A stretch of 55,330 bases of DNA, taken from contig JACVTC010000116.1 in assembly GCA_016946835.1 (NCBI GenBank), positions 545,001 to 600,330 on the forward strand, written 5' to 3'. The stretch comes from Neocallimastix lanati (nom. inval.) (Eukaryota > Neocallimastigomycota > Neocallimastigomycetes > Neocallimastigales > Neocallimastigaceae). Both the position numbers and the translations under genes were made by a program. Below, piece by piece: positions 1-24,074 of the stretch (position 1 is its first letter; the number at the start of each line of letters is the position of its first letter). The notes beneath the pieces are model-generated. The model saw nothing but the letters and a program-made list of their open reading frames with translations. It was not told the DNA's origin and did not search any database.

Positions 1-2061
<2,061 letters not shown>

Positions 2062-5000
2062 CTAAAGTCTATTTAATTTTTCCTTTAAATTATTATTTTC
2101 TGTACGACTCATTTCAAGTTGATTTTCCAATTTTGAAATTAATAATAAATGATAATCACGAGTTTTAGATAATTCATTATTTTCTTTTTGTAATTGTTCG
2201 ATTTTAGCATATAATTGTTTAATTAAACTATCATTATCAATTTTATTTTCTTCTAAATCTGAATCATTTTTTAATTTTTTATTATCAGTGTTATCAGTAT
2301 AATTTAATGATGAAATATTCTTAATTGAATTTAAAAAGGATTCATTTCCACTACTATTAATAAGGGTGGAATAACTCAAATTATTACCCTTTGAATTAAT
2401 TTGATTAGATGTAGATGATGAAGAAACCTTACCATTTACATTATTAAAGATAACTTCATCAATACTTAATTCACTCTTATCATTATTAATTGGAGAGTAA
2501 ACAAAGGTTGGTGAAGTTGAAGAAGATATCGAAGACTTATGACTACTAGAATTATTCAATTCTTTTACTTCTAATTCTTGAGAAGAATTATTAGCCTTGG
2601 TCGATTGATTTTCTGAAGTCTTATTACTATCGGTTTTACTATCTTCTTTTTTATTACCTTGTCTCTTCGAAGCAATAAATTCAATAAAATCATTTTCATT
2701 AACACTACTATCACTGAAGGAACTACTAATATCCTTAACTAACAAATTATTATTAATTTTCATATAATCATTATCATATGTATCATTATTTTTATCATTT
2801 AATTTTGAACTTTCTCCAATAATGCCAACAGACTTACTCTTTTCTTGACTTCCTTCAAATTCTATGTCATTATCTCTCAAATTCTTAAGACCTGGCTCAT
2901 ACATGGATTTTGGAGACTCAACCCCATAAGAATTCTTTATGAGAAGTCCACCATCGAAGCTACTATTACTATCCTTTTTATCATTACTAAATATAGAAGT
3001 AAATGATAAATCATTTGGATTTCTATTATTATTATTTAAAGAATTTATAGCACAAAATGATTTACTTTTATTCATTAGCGAAGGAAAATTAGTAAATGAG
3101 GTATTTGCCATTCCTGATGATAATAAATTATTACCATTTTTAAAATCAATATATGGTGATGTGGAATTAGAACGTGGAGTTGATTGAACAAATGGTAATT
3201 CACTCTTCGAACTCTTCAATAATTGACTGGAGAAACTGGTTGAATTAATAGAACCATTGTTACTATTAAATGAACCATTGTATAAATTTTTCATTCCAAA
3301 TAAATCAAGACTTGAAAGTGAATGTTGTTTTACAGTACTATTTGTCCTATTACTATCATTATTACCGGTATTTAATACAGATCCGTGACCACTCATGGTT
3401 AATGGCATAAATGAAAGTTTATCATTTGCAATATTAAATGCTGCAGAACCGGTACTATTTTGACGAAGTTTACTATTATTTATGGAGAGATCATTATTAG
3501 TTGAATTATTTATTTGTATAGATGGATGTAATTTATCTGCATGATTTATTGTCATACTAGTGTTTGCTGTATCATCTTCAAGATTTTGGGATAACGCTGT
3601 ATCTGATAATGTTCTATTTAAATTATTAAAAATAGAATTTGGATCATTCATTTCAGAATAATTCATCTGATTAAACATATCTGTTGAATGGGAATCATTC
3701 ATACCAATTTTATTAGTATCCTTTGGCACTGCTTGTTGAGTCGTTGAATAGTTTCCAAAATTTTGAAGAGGTAATACAGGATTAAAACCATTACCCTTCA
3801 TTACATCAGAATAATCTGGAGTAATTGTCACATCTGGTGGTACCATGTATTTATTACTTGGATAATTAGAATAATTATTATTTTGATTATTCTCCGTTAA
3901 TATATTAGAAGCATTGGAAAGTTTCCTTGCATTCATAAATTCATTTCTATTCAATCCATAGTTACCAGCACTTAACAATTGATTTGAATTAGATGGTTTT
4001 AATCCATTCGTTTCATCATAGATAGAACTCTTTTTAAAGAATGGAGAACTAACATTTGAACTTATTCCAGAATTATTTGAACTGGTACCGTCGTTATTAC
4101 CAAGACTATTATTATTTTCAAGAACATTCATTAATGAACCAGAATTTTTTCGATTCAATAAACCATTAATATTAGAATCACTCTTAGATTGAATTAAGGA
4201 AGTAATACCATTAGAAGGTTCATCATCCTTACCTCGAGAAAGATTTAAGTTGAGTAACTGAGCTGATAAATCAGCACCTTCACTTTGTTTTCTCATAGCC
4301 CCATTTTGATTTTTATATGGACTATTAAAAACATTATTTCCATCTATATTTGGTGATAATCCCATTGGTTTAGGCATTCCAACAAAATAATTCATTCCAT
4401 TTACTGCATTATTTTGTATACCATTATTCAAATTTAATGGTCCACTATTCATATTACCATTTGGATTATTAAATCCATAAAGATTAGCTGAATTATTCGA
4501 ATTTCCATTTGTTGGCATACCAAAACCATTTATACCCTTAATATTAGTATTATTAGCTAAAGTAGTTAGATTTTTACTACTATTATTATACTTAATAAAA
4601 CTATTATTGTGAGGAGCATTTGGTGAAATATTAACATTATTAGTGTGTGGATGATTAATTACACCATTTGCATTAAAGTTTGATGTAGTAGGAGCTGTTG
4701 CTGATACCGGTGGTGGTGGATAACCATTACTCATAACTAAACCACCACTAACATTCATATTACGATATCCATTATTCATCATTGAATTAAATGGTGGTGG
4801 AGGACCATTTGGAACATTATTATGATAATTATTGTTCATATTAATTGGGCTATTATTAGCATTTTTAATTGAATAAATAGTAGTAAAATTGGTGGTTTGA
4901 TTCATATGTTGTAATACGTTTTTTGCAGATGCAATATCTTGATAATAAACTAAACTAAAATTCTTTGAAAAATGAATATGTAAATATCCAGGATAGGAAG

Positions 5001-6044
5001 AATACATTTCTATCATTTCAGTTTCAGTTGTTGAAGTTGGATAGTTTGTAACATGTAAAATAGAATTTGGATTACCGATTGATGATGGAGAAACAACATT
5101 TGGTATATAATCAGCCTTTGAAAAGTTAACCTTCAATTTCGTTTTTGCTAAAAGTTGTTCAGCAGCATTGGTCGCACTTTCAATATCAGCAAATACAACA
5201 AAACAATAATCTTGATAAAAAGCTACGGTCTTAAATCCAGGAAAAGTCAAAAGTAAATTACGTAAAGCACTTTTATTCATTGTGAAATTAGTTACATGAA
5301 GAGTCTTTTTAGGCTTTAAAATTGGTGATGAATTTAATCCAGAAGAATGAAGATTTGCATTTGGTGAAAAAGAAATAGAGTTATATCTCTTTTCAAAAGA
5401 CTTTTTTACACCATTTATATTTGTATTACTCCTATTTCCAAAATAAGTAGAAGTTACTGGTGTTGATGCCGAGGAAGTAGGCGTATTATTGGTATTATTT
5501 AAACTATTATTATTCAAATTACCACTAGACTTTTCATTTTTATTATTATACATTGATGTATCCTCTGCTGCACTTGCAATACCACCCACTTTATTATCAG
5601 CATCATTCATACTTTTTATTTTTAAAGGTTTTTGATTCTTCATTGAAGACTTCTTTGTATTATCCGACTTTTCTGATGGTAAAAATGTTGCTGGTTCTTC
5701 TTTAAGTACATTATCCTTTAAATGTTTATAAATTATAGCATAAATAAATTAATTAATATTTTATATAATCATTAAATTATTTCAAAATTTTTTATATATT
5801 CTAAAATTATTACTTTCTAAAAAAAAAAAAAATAAAATAAAATAAAATTAAAAATGAATAAATAAATAAAAATAATAATAATAATAATAATAATTAAAAT
5901 TAAAAAAAAAAGTTTATATAAAAATAATAAGAGTAATATTACTATTATGATATTATATATATTTAAATAGTAATATATAAAAAATCTTACCACTAAAACA
6001 TCAGCAGCAACTAAAAAAGTTTCATTAGATTTAGTTTCGTTCAT
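2062..6044 (-). CDS. Asn-rich RNA-binding protein with two RRM-like domains, 2 exons
   Basis: I read two exons: 6044-5991 (18 codons, MNETKSNETFLVAADVLV) and 5715-2062. They are joined by a 275-nt intron with donor GTAAGA and acceptor AAAG, phase 0, giving 1235 aa. A downstream ATG at 5643 is not needed, because the frame is open back to the acceptor. RRM-like domain 1 is at about residues 156-220 (beta-1 LHVTNF, RNP1-like DYCFVVFAD). RRM-like domain 2 is at about 237-298 (ILHVTNY, NFSLVYYQD). A very long Asn/Ser-rich, prion-like region follows, and then a C-terminal coiled coil over roughly the last 55 residues (leucine heptads around LIKQLYAKIEQLQKENNEL). Paired RRMs on a disordered Asn-rich protein suggest binding of mRNA in the cytoplasm or in granules; the target is unknown. 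I do not recognise a specific orthologue. The intron is supported by frame, splice sites and the abrupt fall into AT-rich DNA. Confidence 0.88.
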
Positions 6045-8137
6045 TATGAAATAATAAAATTAAATTTAATAATAAAAAATCAATAATAATAATGGTTTTC
6101 TTCAGTTTAATTAATTTCAAAAAAAAAAGGTATTTCCGTGTAATTTTTATTTAAATTGAATTTACGATGATTATAATTTACTATTATTATATAATATTAT
6201 TTTTATTCACAGTAGAAAAAAAAAGTTTATTCGAATTTAATTATATAATAAGATTATTTTTGATTTATTTGATTAAATTGTTATTTATGTTATCGATGTC
6301 TTAATTGTTTAAATATAAATAAACAATTTACAAATTAGCTTCATCAAATAATAAAAATATATCCTTCCTTATACAAAAGTTCGACGTAAATAAGATATAA
6401 AAATTTTGACTATTTTACAATATTTAGAGGTTTTTTCAAAATACTATTAAAAAAATGATTTGTTTTTTATAACTTTTAAAAAGTAATATCAAAATTTTTC
6501 TATTTAATTGTAAATATTTTAAAAAAATAAAATATGAAAACATTACTATTTTTATACAAAAAAAAAAGTTATAGCTTATTAATTAATATTTACCTTTTTA
6601 TTAGTTTCAATAAAAAAAAATAAATATCACTAATTTTCACAATTGGAATATTGTTTAATAAAAGTTACTATTATTTATTATTATTTTATTGAAAAAAATC
6701 AGCAATTTGGTTTAAAATTATTTTTATTTAAATATTATTTAAATATTACTAAAATATATATATATTATAAAGGAATATTTACCTATTGAAAATTATATTT
6801 TTAACTATTTATTTAATTTTTCAAAATTACAATTTTTAATATAAAAAATTAATAAAATGTTATCTATGTGATAATTGTTAAAATTATATATTTATATTAT
6901 TACTTTTTATTGTTTATTTACTCTGAATGGTTAAGAATATATATTGTATATTATGTTTAATATATTAATGATATTCCTTAAACACTTTATTTTCGTTTTT
7001 AATATTTTTATTATTTAAAATAAAAAAATATATAAATTATTATTTATAAAGTTGAATAAAAATATTTAAAAAAAATTATAATATTTTTATATAATTTTTC
7101 CAAAAATAATATATTTATATATTTACTAATAAAGAATATTCAATTTTGTAAGAAAAAGTCAATATAAAAAAGAATTTACTTGTATATGTTAATAAAATTG
7201 AATATATTAATTATTAAATTATTATCCTATACTTTACTGAATAATAAAATGAAATTTTAATTATTGTTTATTATATAATTTTTTATTGAGATAAAAATTT
7301 TTTTCTTTTTTCTATAAAAAAAAAATTATATAAATAAATATAATGAAATGATAGAGATTTTATGATGAAAAATGATATAAATGAATGTTAAATATTATAA
7401 ACTTGAAGCTTTAATAATTTAATAATTAACAATGTTTATAAAATCTTGTATTTTTGTTTTTAAATATAAAATTAATTAATTCATTTTTATATATTCTTAT
7501 ATACTATACTCTTATATATTCTTTTATTTCCTTGATTTTTCTGTATTTCTAAAAACTTTTTTTTTTTTGATTTTTTTTATTTTTTAAATTTTTTTTTTGT
7601 TGATTTTCTAATAATATGTCTTTTATTTAAATATTACTACTTTTTTCTTTATTTTTAACACTAAATAAAAACTAAATATAAAATATATATTGAATTTATG
7701 CAAAAAAAAAAAAAAAAATAAAAATAAAAATAAAAATAGTAATAATTTTGAAATATTAAATATTAATCGAAAGAAAATAAAAATAATATATTATATATAA
7801 TGATGTTATTTAATCAATCTTGTTCTTTTTTTTTTATCTATTAGAAAAAAAATAGATCTAAAAAGTTATATTTATAATACTGTTATATCAATATAAATAT
7901 ATATATAAATATAAATTTTATGTTTCTGAAGAAAATTAAATAACTTCCTTTTATTCTTTTTATTATTATTACTATTATTATTTTTATTTTTATTTTTTTA
8001 ATTATTTATTTTATATTTTAATAAAAACAAAAAATAATTAATTAATTAAATAAATTATCAATGAAATAAAAATAATTATAATAATAAATAATAATAAAAT
8101 CAATCTTTCGTTAAAAGGAAATATATATATATATATA

Positions 8138-8171
<34 letters not shown>

Positions 8172-8734
8172 GAATAATATAATATAAAATAATTTTTAAT
8201 AAATAATTTATGCAAAAAATTAAAAAAAAAAAAAAAAGAAAGAGAAAGAAAAAGAAAAAGCAAATTATTTAAGAAGTATTACCACTAATTTAATTATTTT
8301 TTTTATGCATTATTAAAAAACAAAAATTTTTTCTGTTCCTTATTATTAAATTATATAATATTGCTATTATTATATAATCATATATTATTTAATTATACAT
8401 TAAGAATTTTTATAATAATTAGAATTCATTATTATTAAAAATAAAAAAGCATAAATATTGACCTATATATACATTTATATTAAATAATATATGTTTATAT
8501 AATATATGAGTACTAATAATTAATTTAATTGCAATATATTGTTAATATATAAATGTAATACATTTAATTTAATGACTATGCAATTGAATTATTTCAGGTT
8601 ACATAAATATTTTTTAATATCAAAAGAATAAATTTTAATTATTCTTTATATGTCATAAAAAGAATAATTAATTAAAATGAAAAATATTATAAAAAAAACA
8701 ATAAAAATAATAAATATAATAAAAAAAAAAAAAA
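6045..8734. other. AT-rich intergenic stretch, no gene seen
   Basis: The first 100-200 bases are the presumed promoter and 5' UTR of the RRM gene on the minus strand. The rest is low-complexity A/T with frequent stops in all frames. I see no RNA gene, mobile element or coding segment of raised GC content. Confidence 0.7.
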
Positions 8735-9030
8735 GTATAAAATATAAAAAAATAAAATAAAATATAAAAAAATAAAATAAAATATAAAAAAATAAAATAA
8801 AATATAAAAAAATAAAATAAAATATAAAAAAATAAAATAAAATATAAAAAAATAAAATAAAATATAAAAAAATAAAATAAAATATAAAAAAATAAAATAA
8901 AATATAAAAAAATAAAATAAAATATAAAAAAATAAAATAAAATATAAAAAAATAAAATAAAATAAAATATAAAAAAAATAAAATAAAATATAAAATAAAA
9001 TATAAAAAAAATAAAATAAAATATAATATA
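8735..9030. repeat. 20-bp minisatellite
   Basis: A 20-bp unit (AATATAAAAAAATAAAATAA) repeats with essentially no divergence from about 8740 to 8960, at least eleven copies. It then decays into shorter AAAAT/AATAT mixtures up to about 9030. The sharp homogeneity suggests recent amplification by slippage or unequal exchange. Confidence 0.92.
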
Positions 9031-9532
9031 AAATATAAAAAAAAAAATTTAATATTAATTAAATTAATTAATTAATTAATTAATTATACTTTTTTACTTA
9101 TTGGTTTCGATATCATCTTTCATATTTAAACAACTTTTATTATTAATATTGTATTTTTTTTTTGCTTAAAATGGACATTTCAATAATACATAACTTATTT
9201 AAAGATATATAAGTTATGTATTCACATATAAAATAACAAAAGCTGTAAATATTTTTATATATAAAATAAAATAAAAAATGAAAAATGCCTTTATATAATA
9301 AAATAGATAGAAGATCATCGTTTATTATATAGAATTTTGAAAAATATAAAATAATAATAAAAAAAAAAAGATAAATATATATTACAAATATAAAAAGTGA
9401 TTTTCTCTCTCCATAATTATCAATCAAATTCCAAATCTTATATAATATATTTATTACAAAATGCAATTTTTCTACAGAAGGACCAATTCTAAAATTTAAT
9501 ATCCAGAAAAGAAAAAAAAAAAAAAAAACATA

Positions 9533-9576
9533 ATATGAACAATAATAATATAATAATATATTATTATTGTTCATAT
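9533..9576. repeat. Perfect 20-bp inverted repeat (hairpin, 4-nt loop)
   Basis: The arms 9533-9552 and 9557-9576 are exact reverse complements, beginning ATATGAACAATAATAATATA, and are separated by four bases. The outer ATATGAAC part is not simple repeat, so the palindrome is not just an AT microsatellite. The TTATTTA satellite begins about 30 bases further on. Confidence 0.9.
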
Positions 9577-9604
9577 CATTTATAATTATATTATTATATT
9601 ATTT

Positions 9605-9985
9605 ATGATTTATTATTTATTTATTATTTATTTATTTATTATTTATTTATTATTTATTTATTTATTTATTATTTATTTATTATTTATTTATGATTTATTA
9701 TTTATTATTTATTTATTTATTATTTATTATTATTTATTATTTATTATTATTTATTATTTATTATTATTTATTATTTATTATTTATTTATTTATTATTTAT
9801 TTATGATTTATTATTATTATGTTATTATTTATGATTTATTATTATTATGTTATTATTTATGATTTATTATTTATTTATGATTTATTATTTATTTATTATT
9901 TATTATTTATTTATTTATTATTTATTATTATTTATTATCATTTATTATTTATTATTTATTATTATTTATTATTTATTATTTATTG
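9605..9985. repeat. TTATTTA-type satellite
   Basis: Irregular tandem copies of 4-, 7- and 11-bp units built from TTAT and TTATTTA, with occasional GATTTAT and ATGTTAT variants. Several overlapping poly-Ile/Leu/Tyr frames run through it and are artefacts of the repeat. Confidence 0.9.
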
Positions 9986-10079
9986 TTTTATCTTATTTTT
10001 TTTATAAAAAAATTTGAAAAAACGTAATATATAATTTAATAATAAATATTGTTTTATTAATATTTATTATTAAATTATG

Positions 10080-10320
10080 ATGTAACTATTAAGGGATATC
10101 ATTCAGTACTACCCTTGCTTAGAGATTAAGAAACAAGGGTCAATGACAAGCTGATATGGCCAATTATCAACTATTGTGGCAAATTGATTATACCCTATAT
10201 TATATACTTGTTCTGACCCATATATATATTGAATATTTCACTGCTCTAGGTTATACTCACACTATATATATATATGATATTGTGTAAAAGAAGGGATATC
10301 ATAATTATATGTAGTTATAT
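10080..10320. other. Unexplained block of non-repetitive sequence with 12-bp direct repeats
   Basis: Base composition rises sharply over about 230 bases. The 12-mer AAGGGATATCAT occurs in direct orientation near both ends, at about 10090 and 10302. Inside there is a short stem, ACCCTTG/CAAGGGT, at about 10111-10140. No frame is open for any length and no tRNA arms are present. It could be a solo long terminal repeat, a SINE-like insertion or a small structured RNA; the sequence alone does not decide. Confidence 0.4.
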
Positions 10321-18658
<8,338 letters not shown>

Positions 18659-18664
18659 AGTAAT

Positions 18665-18686
18665 AATAATAATAATAATAATAATA

Positions 18687-18776
<90 letters not shown>
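18665..18776. repeat. AAT/ATT microsatellite with a strand switch
   Basis: About eight AAT copies run directly into about 28 ATT copies, so the whole stretch can fold back on itself. It lies immediately after the last certain exon of NME7. Confidence 0.9.
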
Positions 18777-19068
18777 ATTTTTATAATATAAAAAAATTAA
18801 AAGTAGAAATAAAAAATCTACTAAATAAATAATGATTATTAAAATAATAATAATAATTATTTTATAAAATCTATATATTAAATATATCTTATATGAGTAA
18901 CCTAATGATTAACCTTTAATTTAATTTATTATTTATTATATAACTTATATCATCATATTTATTATTCTATAAATCTATATTATGATACACTGATATATAA
19001 AAATCAATTCAGAGCGATTACTTCTTCAACATCTTATGTTCATAATATAATTTATCTAGTATATAGAT

Positions 19069-19101
<33 letters not shown>

Positions 19102-19439
19102 TATATATATAAATATACATTTTTTTTTAAAAAAGATTCATTATGTTTAATTTTCATTAATTTTTTTTTTTTATAATTTTTTTATTTTTTTATTTTTATT
19201 TTTTATTTTTTTTTTATTTTAAAAATCTTTTTTTTTTTTTATTTTTTTATTTTTTTACTATTTTATTTTTATTTTTTTTTTTTTTTGCACTATTCAGTTT
19301 AACTCTCTGACTCTCAATGTATATTAGTAATAAAAAAAAAAAAAAAATTTTTTTTTTTTATTAAATCCCATCATATCATATTCAAATTCTTTTTTTTTTT
19401 TTTTTATTTTATTATTATTATTATTATTATTTATTTTTC

Positions 19440-19470
<31 letters not shown>

Positions 19471-19498
19471 TCATAATTTAGATCAACTTTATAATTAG

Positions 19499-19536
<38 letters not shown>

Positions 19537-19642
19537 CGACTGTATAAAATATATTTTATAATATTATAAATATATAAATTATAAATAAAGAAAAATATAA
19601 ATAAATATATAAATAAAAGTTAAAAAAAAAAAAAATAGTTTT

Positions 19643-19674
<32 letters not shown>

Positions 19675-19744
19675 CTTTTCTTTTTAAAATAATATTAATA
19701 ATATATGTAAAATCTTTTTATTATCCTAATGACTATTTCTACTT

Positions 19745-19785
<41 letters not shown>

Positions 19786-20388
19786 TACATTATTTCCATA
19801 TACTAGATGATGATAAATTGAATAAAAAAAAAATTATAAAAATAAAAAATAAAAAAAAATTACGGCGATTAAAAAACGAAATTAAATCATACTACATTAT
19901 ATTCATTATATTCATTATATTCATTATATTCATTATATTCATTATATTCATTATATTCATTACATTCATTATATTCAATATATATTATTATTAAAAACAT
20001 AGATTAAAAAAAAAAAAATTTATATGTTATTTATTTTTTTTTTTTACTTTATTATAATTATTATTCATTCTTCATTATTCTAATTATTATTTTATGTAGG
20101 CTTTATTTCATTTTCTATTAAATTTTTTTTATACATTTTTATTTTTTTTTTTTATTTTTTATTTTTTTGCTTTTCTTTATTTTTATTTATTCATTTATTT
20201 TTTTATTTTTTTATTATTGCTTTTATATGTATATTTAATATTTTTTCTATATATATATATTTTTTCTTCTTTTATTTATATAGTTATATTAAGATTTTTA
20301 TTTTTTTCATATTTTTATATTTTATATTTTATATTTAATTTTTACTAAATTATTTTACTTTCCAATTTTTTTTTTTTTTTTTTTTTAT
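18777..20388. other. Convergent intergenic region between NME7 and SEC11
   Basis: Poly-A and poly-T runs dominate. A good acceptor (GCACTATTCAG) at 19287-19297 is followed by a GC-elevated 30-nt open stretch ending in TAG at 19325-19327. A second acceptor (TTATGTAG) at about 20098 is followed by codons reading ALFHFLLN. Either could be the missing last exon of NME7. A 9-bp tandem repeat is at about 19894-19974. Confidence 0.55.
19894..19974. repeat. 9-bp tandem repeat (CATTATATT)
   Basis: About nine copies of CATTATATT, one with a T-to-C change (CATTACATT). Confidence 0.93.
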
Positions 20389-20675
20389 TTATTTATTCTG
20401 ATCATCCTTTTCATTAAACATCAATATAGCTAAAACGGCAAGAAGAGCGTACTTCAATTTTGGATTATCTGACATCACAATAGTGAAGTAACCAACGTAT
20501 GGCAAATATCTAATGTAGTATATAATAAAAAAAAAAAAAAATTGAATGAATGAATGATAGATAATCATATAACAATAAAATGAATTAGTTTATAATACAT
20601 GATATTTTAAAACTTATATAATTATTGTTATATTGTTATATCTAATTTTTATTTATAATTATCAATATTACTATA

Positions 20676-20732
<57 letters not shown>

Positions 20733-21163
20733 TTATTATTATGAACTACTTTTTTTTTTTTTTTTTTCTTTATTAATATAAATATTATAAATTTATATAT
20801 ACATATATTATATTTATTATTATATTTATTATTATTTTTATTATTTACCCTTTAACTTTTCCAATAATATCAGATTTCTTAATCCATAATTGATCCTTAT
20901 TGTATAAACCTCTGTCATCGATTTTGTTATTATCACCCTTAGTTAAAATGTATTCTTCACCAGTCTCAGTACTTTCATATTAATAAAAATAAAATAAAAT
21001 AAAATAAAATAAAATAAAATAAAATAAAATAAAAAATAAAAAATATATCCATATTAATATTTTATTGTTATTGTTTATATTATTGTAATTTTTACAAGAA
21101 ATAATTGATGTATCATGTAATAATAAATATTGATAAATGTATATATAATTAAAAAAATATTAA

Positions 21164-21195
<32 letters not shown>

Positions 21196-21235
21196 AAAAA
21201 GGTTGTTCTTTTAAATTAAAAATAATAAATAATAT

Positions 21236-21275
<40 letters not shown>

Positions 21276-21610
21276 TTACTCTTTATGAATCTTTAATACT
21301 CTGTGAACAATTGGAATATCTTTTCCTTGGATTTTGTAAACAACAATATCACCAACAACCATTGGTTCATTTTTGAAATAAGTTAAAAATAATAAATCAC
21401 CACGAGAGAAGGCTGGTTCCATACTTTCACTTATTTTTTTTTTTTTTTTTTTTTTTTTTAATAAATATATGTTAAGTTAAATATATGTTAAGTATTAAGT
21501 ATTTAAATGGATAAATATAAATTTTATTTCATCATTATTTTGATTATAATTATTTTTATAATAATATGTTTTGTTAATAATATGTTTATTGGTATTTAAT
21601 ATCATTGTTT

Positions 21611-21653
<43 letters not shown>

Positions 21654-22147
21654 TAATCAAAGATAAAAAAAAAAAAAGAAATTCATTTTGAATTATTTAT
21701 ATATAAATCATTATTATAAATATATATATATACCTTAAAACAACAACAATTGGACTTTCAGAATTACAAATAACGCCTAAACCCTTCCACATCATCATAG
21801 CGGAAGCAGCAACCATAAGAATGCTCAATATTTGATGAGCAACCTGATATAAAACAATTCGAAAGTTGAATTTATTTATTTTTTTATTTATTTATTTATT
21901 TTTTTAAAAAAAAAAAAATATATTTGAATAATATATGTACATATAAAATTTTGTAAATAAAAATTAATATAAAAAAAAAAAAAATTAATTATTCATGTTG
22001 ATATTATGATTGCTTATATTAAAAATTATTATTATTATTATTATTATTGTAATATTTATTATGTAATGAAAAATCAATATTTCGAAATTTAATTTATGAT
22101 ATTACTTCACGATAAGTTTTTCCAGGGAATAATGATTCAATCAACAT
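20389..22147 (-). CDS. SEC11: Signal peptidase complex catalytic subunit SEC11, 5 exons
   Basis: Exons on the minus strand are 22147-22106, 21843-21734, 21429-21280, 20971-20849 and 20509-20389. They encode 181 aa, close to the usual length of this family (about 165-180). The protein starts [14 protein letters not shown]. An N-terminal transmembrane segment at about residues 16-38 anchors it in the endoplasmic reticulum membrane. The catalytic serine is S53 in [12 protein letters not shown], the histidine is H93 in IVHRV, and the aspartates are D114 and D119/D120 in [15 protein letters not shown] second hydrophobic stretch near the C terminus ([13 protein letters not shown]) is also typical. 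The enzyme removes signal peptides from secreted and membrane proteins after translocation into the ER. Two of the four introns end in AAG (before exons 3 and 4). The reading frame is continuous across all junctions, so the gene looks functional. Confidence 0.93.
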
Positions 22148-23085
22148 ATTGAAACTATTAAATTTTCAATTCAAATAGAAAATATATTTATGTAGGATGT
22201 TTGATGGATAATAATGAAAACATAAAAAAAAAAAAAAAAAATTAAAAATGTATAATATATTTTAATAATATATATTTTAATATATATTATTTATTTTTTT
22301 AATAATAATAAAATAAAAAGAAATTAATTATATATTATATATTATATCATATTATTTTATTTATTTTAAACAGTATAATAGATTTATTATTAATCATCTA
22401 CAATTACCAATGATTATTTAATTTTCTTTAAAAAAAAAAAAAAATGTTGAAATTAAAACTGAATTGCAATCTCAATTTCAGTTAATAATATATATAAACT
22501 TTTGTTTAAAAGAATTATTTTAATCATCAACAATTAATTTCAAATTACTTATATAAGATATCACGTGTATATATTTATATTATACATATATATATGTATA
22601 TATCATATCATCATATAAACTTTACTATATATAATTATAAATTAAAATTTATTCATTTTTCTTAAATATTTTTTTAAACATATTGATATTACTATTATTA
22701 TAATATTTTATTAATATTTATATTATTATTATCTTAAAAAATTAAATACTATTATTTATTATGTTGCCTATAAAGAACATAAAAGATAGATTTCTTTTCT
22801 ATTTTGCTAAGGTTATTATAAAATTACCTTAATATATAGTAATACTTTTTTTTGATTATTAAATAAAAGAAATTATTTTATCGAACTAATTAAATGACTA
22901 TAATTATTAAAGTTAATAAATAAATTTTTTTTTTAGTATTGAATCAAATTAATTAAATATATATCTTATTTTATCATTTATAGATCTATATAGCATATTA
23001 CGATATAGACATATCGACCTAGTAAACCTTTTTTAATAAAATATATTAATTTATTTCTTGAAATTATAAAGCATAATCTATTTAA
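22148..23085. other. AT-rich intergenic stretch, SEC11 upstream region
   Basis: No coding frame or RNA gene is visible. The proximal part should hold the SEC11 promoter on the minus strand. I could not pick out a specific TATA element, since the whole stretch is AT-rich. Confidence 0.6.
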
Positions 23086-23283
23086 AATCTTAACAATAAC
23101 CTTACCCTAGTTTAGTTGATACCTTGATATGACCACATGACTACATTAACGTCTGTGCTAATGTCATACATGATATTGCATCAATGTCAGAAATCAATAA
23201 ATTAAGGTCTGATGTGCAAACTACTGTTAAATAATTAGGTTCTACTTGTGAATGATTCATTTTATATATATATATAAATTTTG

Positions 23284-23331
23284 AAAATCTTCTTTCGATA
23301 TATATATATATATTTATCGAAAGAAGATTTT
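23284..23331. repeat. Perfect 17-bp hairpin inside the gag remnant
   Basis: Arm AAAATCTTCTTTCGATA (23284-23300) is exactly repeated in reverse complement at 23315-23331, with a TA-rich loop of 14 bases. It interrupts the gag-like text, so it may be a tiny foldback insertion. Confidence 0.85.
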
Positions 23332-23817
23332 AAAAATTATAATCAAGATTTACAGAGAAAGTTATTTACACGTAACAAAGATGACAAAAGTATTATTAAA
23401 CAAATCAATTTTTTTTAATAAGTATTTTTGAATTTTTGAAAAAATAAATTAGGGTATAGATGTTCAACAAGGTTCAAAAATTATCAAATGATAATGTTAG
23501 AAAAGGAACTCATGATGATAATGTATCAACTTTCATAACATGTACTATAGATAATGAATGATATCATTAAAGTAGTTATTTTTTTTTATCTTTTCCAATA
23601 ATATACAATAAATTCCTGAACCTGTACTTTTTTCTGGTTAACACTAATGAGACATATTTATTATGTTAATTATGTATAGATACTTTCGCTACTTATCCAA
23701 ATTTAGGATTTCCAGAAGATGTAAAAATAAAATTTGTTAAATCATGCATAAAAAATGGCGAAAGAAATTGGTATTAATAATGAGATGAATCATCAATAAT
23801 TCAAATTTATCATCCAC

Positions 23818-23998
<181 letters not shown>

Positions 23999-24074
23999 AA
24001 TCATATATTCCTATTATATTTTGTTAAATAATTATGAAATTAAAAATGAAAATATTCAAAAATTAACATCTGAA

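Noticed and set aside
2939-3187. 82-aa plus-strand frame
   Set aside because: Antisense shadow of the Asn-rich RRM gene.
9143-9574. 143-aa minus-strand frame
   Set aside because: Composed mostly of Ile, Tyr, Phe and Leu from AT-rich DNA; no domain or GC rise, and it runs into the palindrome at 9533.
9605-10007. Poly-Ile/Leu/Tyr frames
   Set aside because: Artefacts of the TTATTTA satellite.
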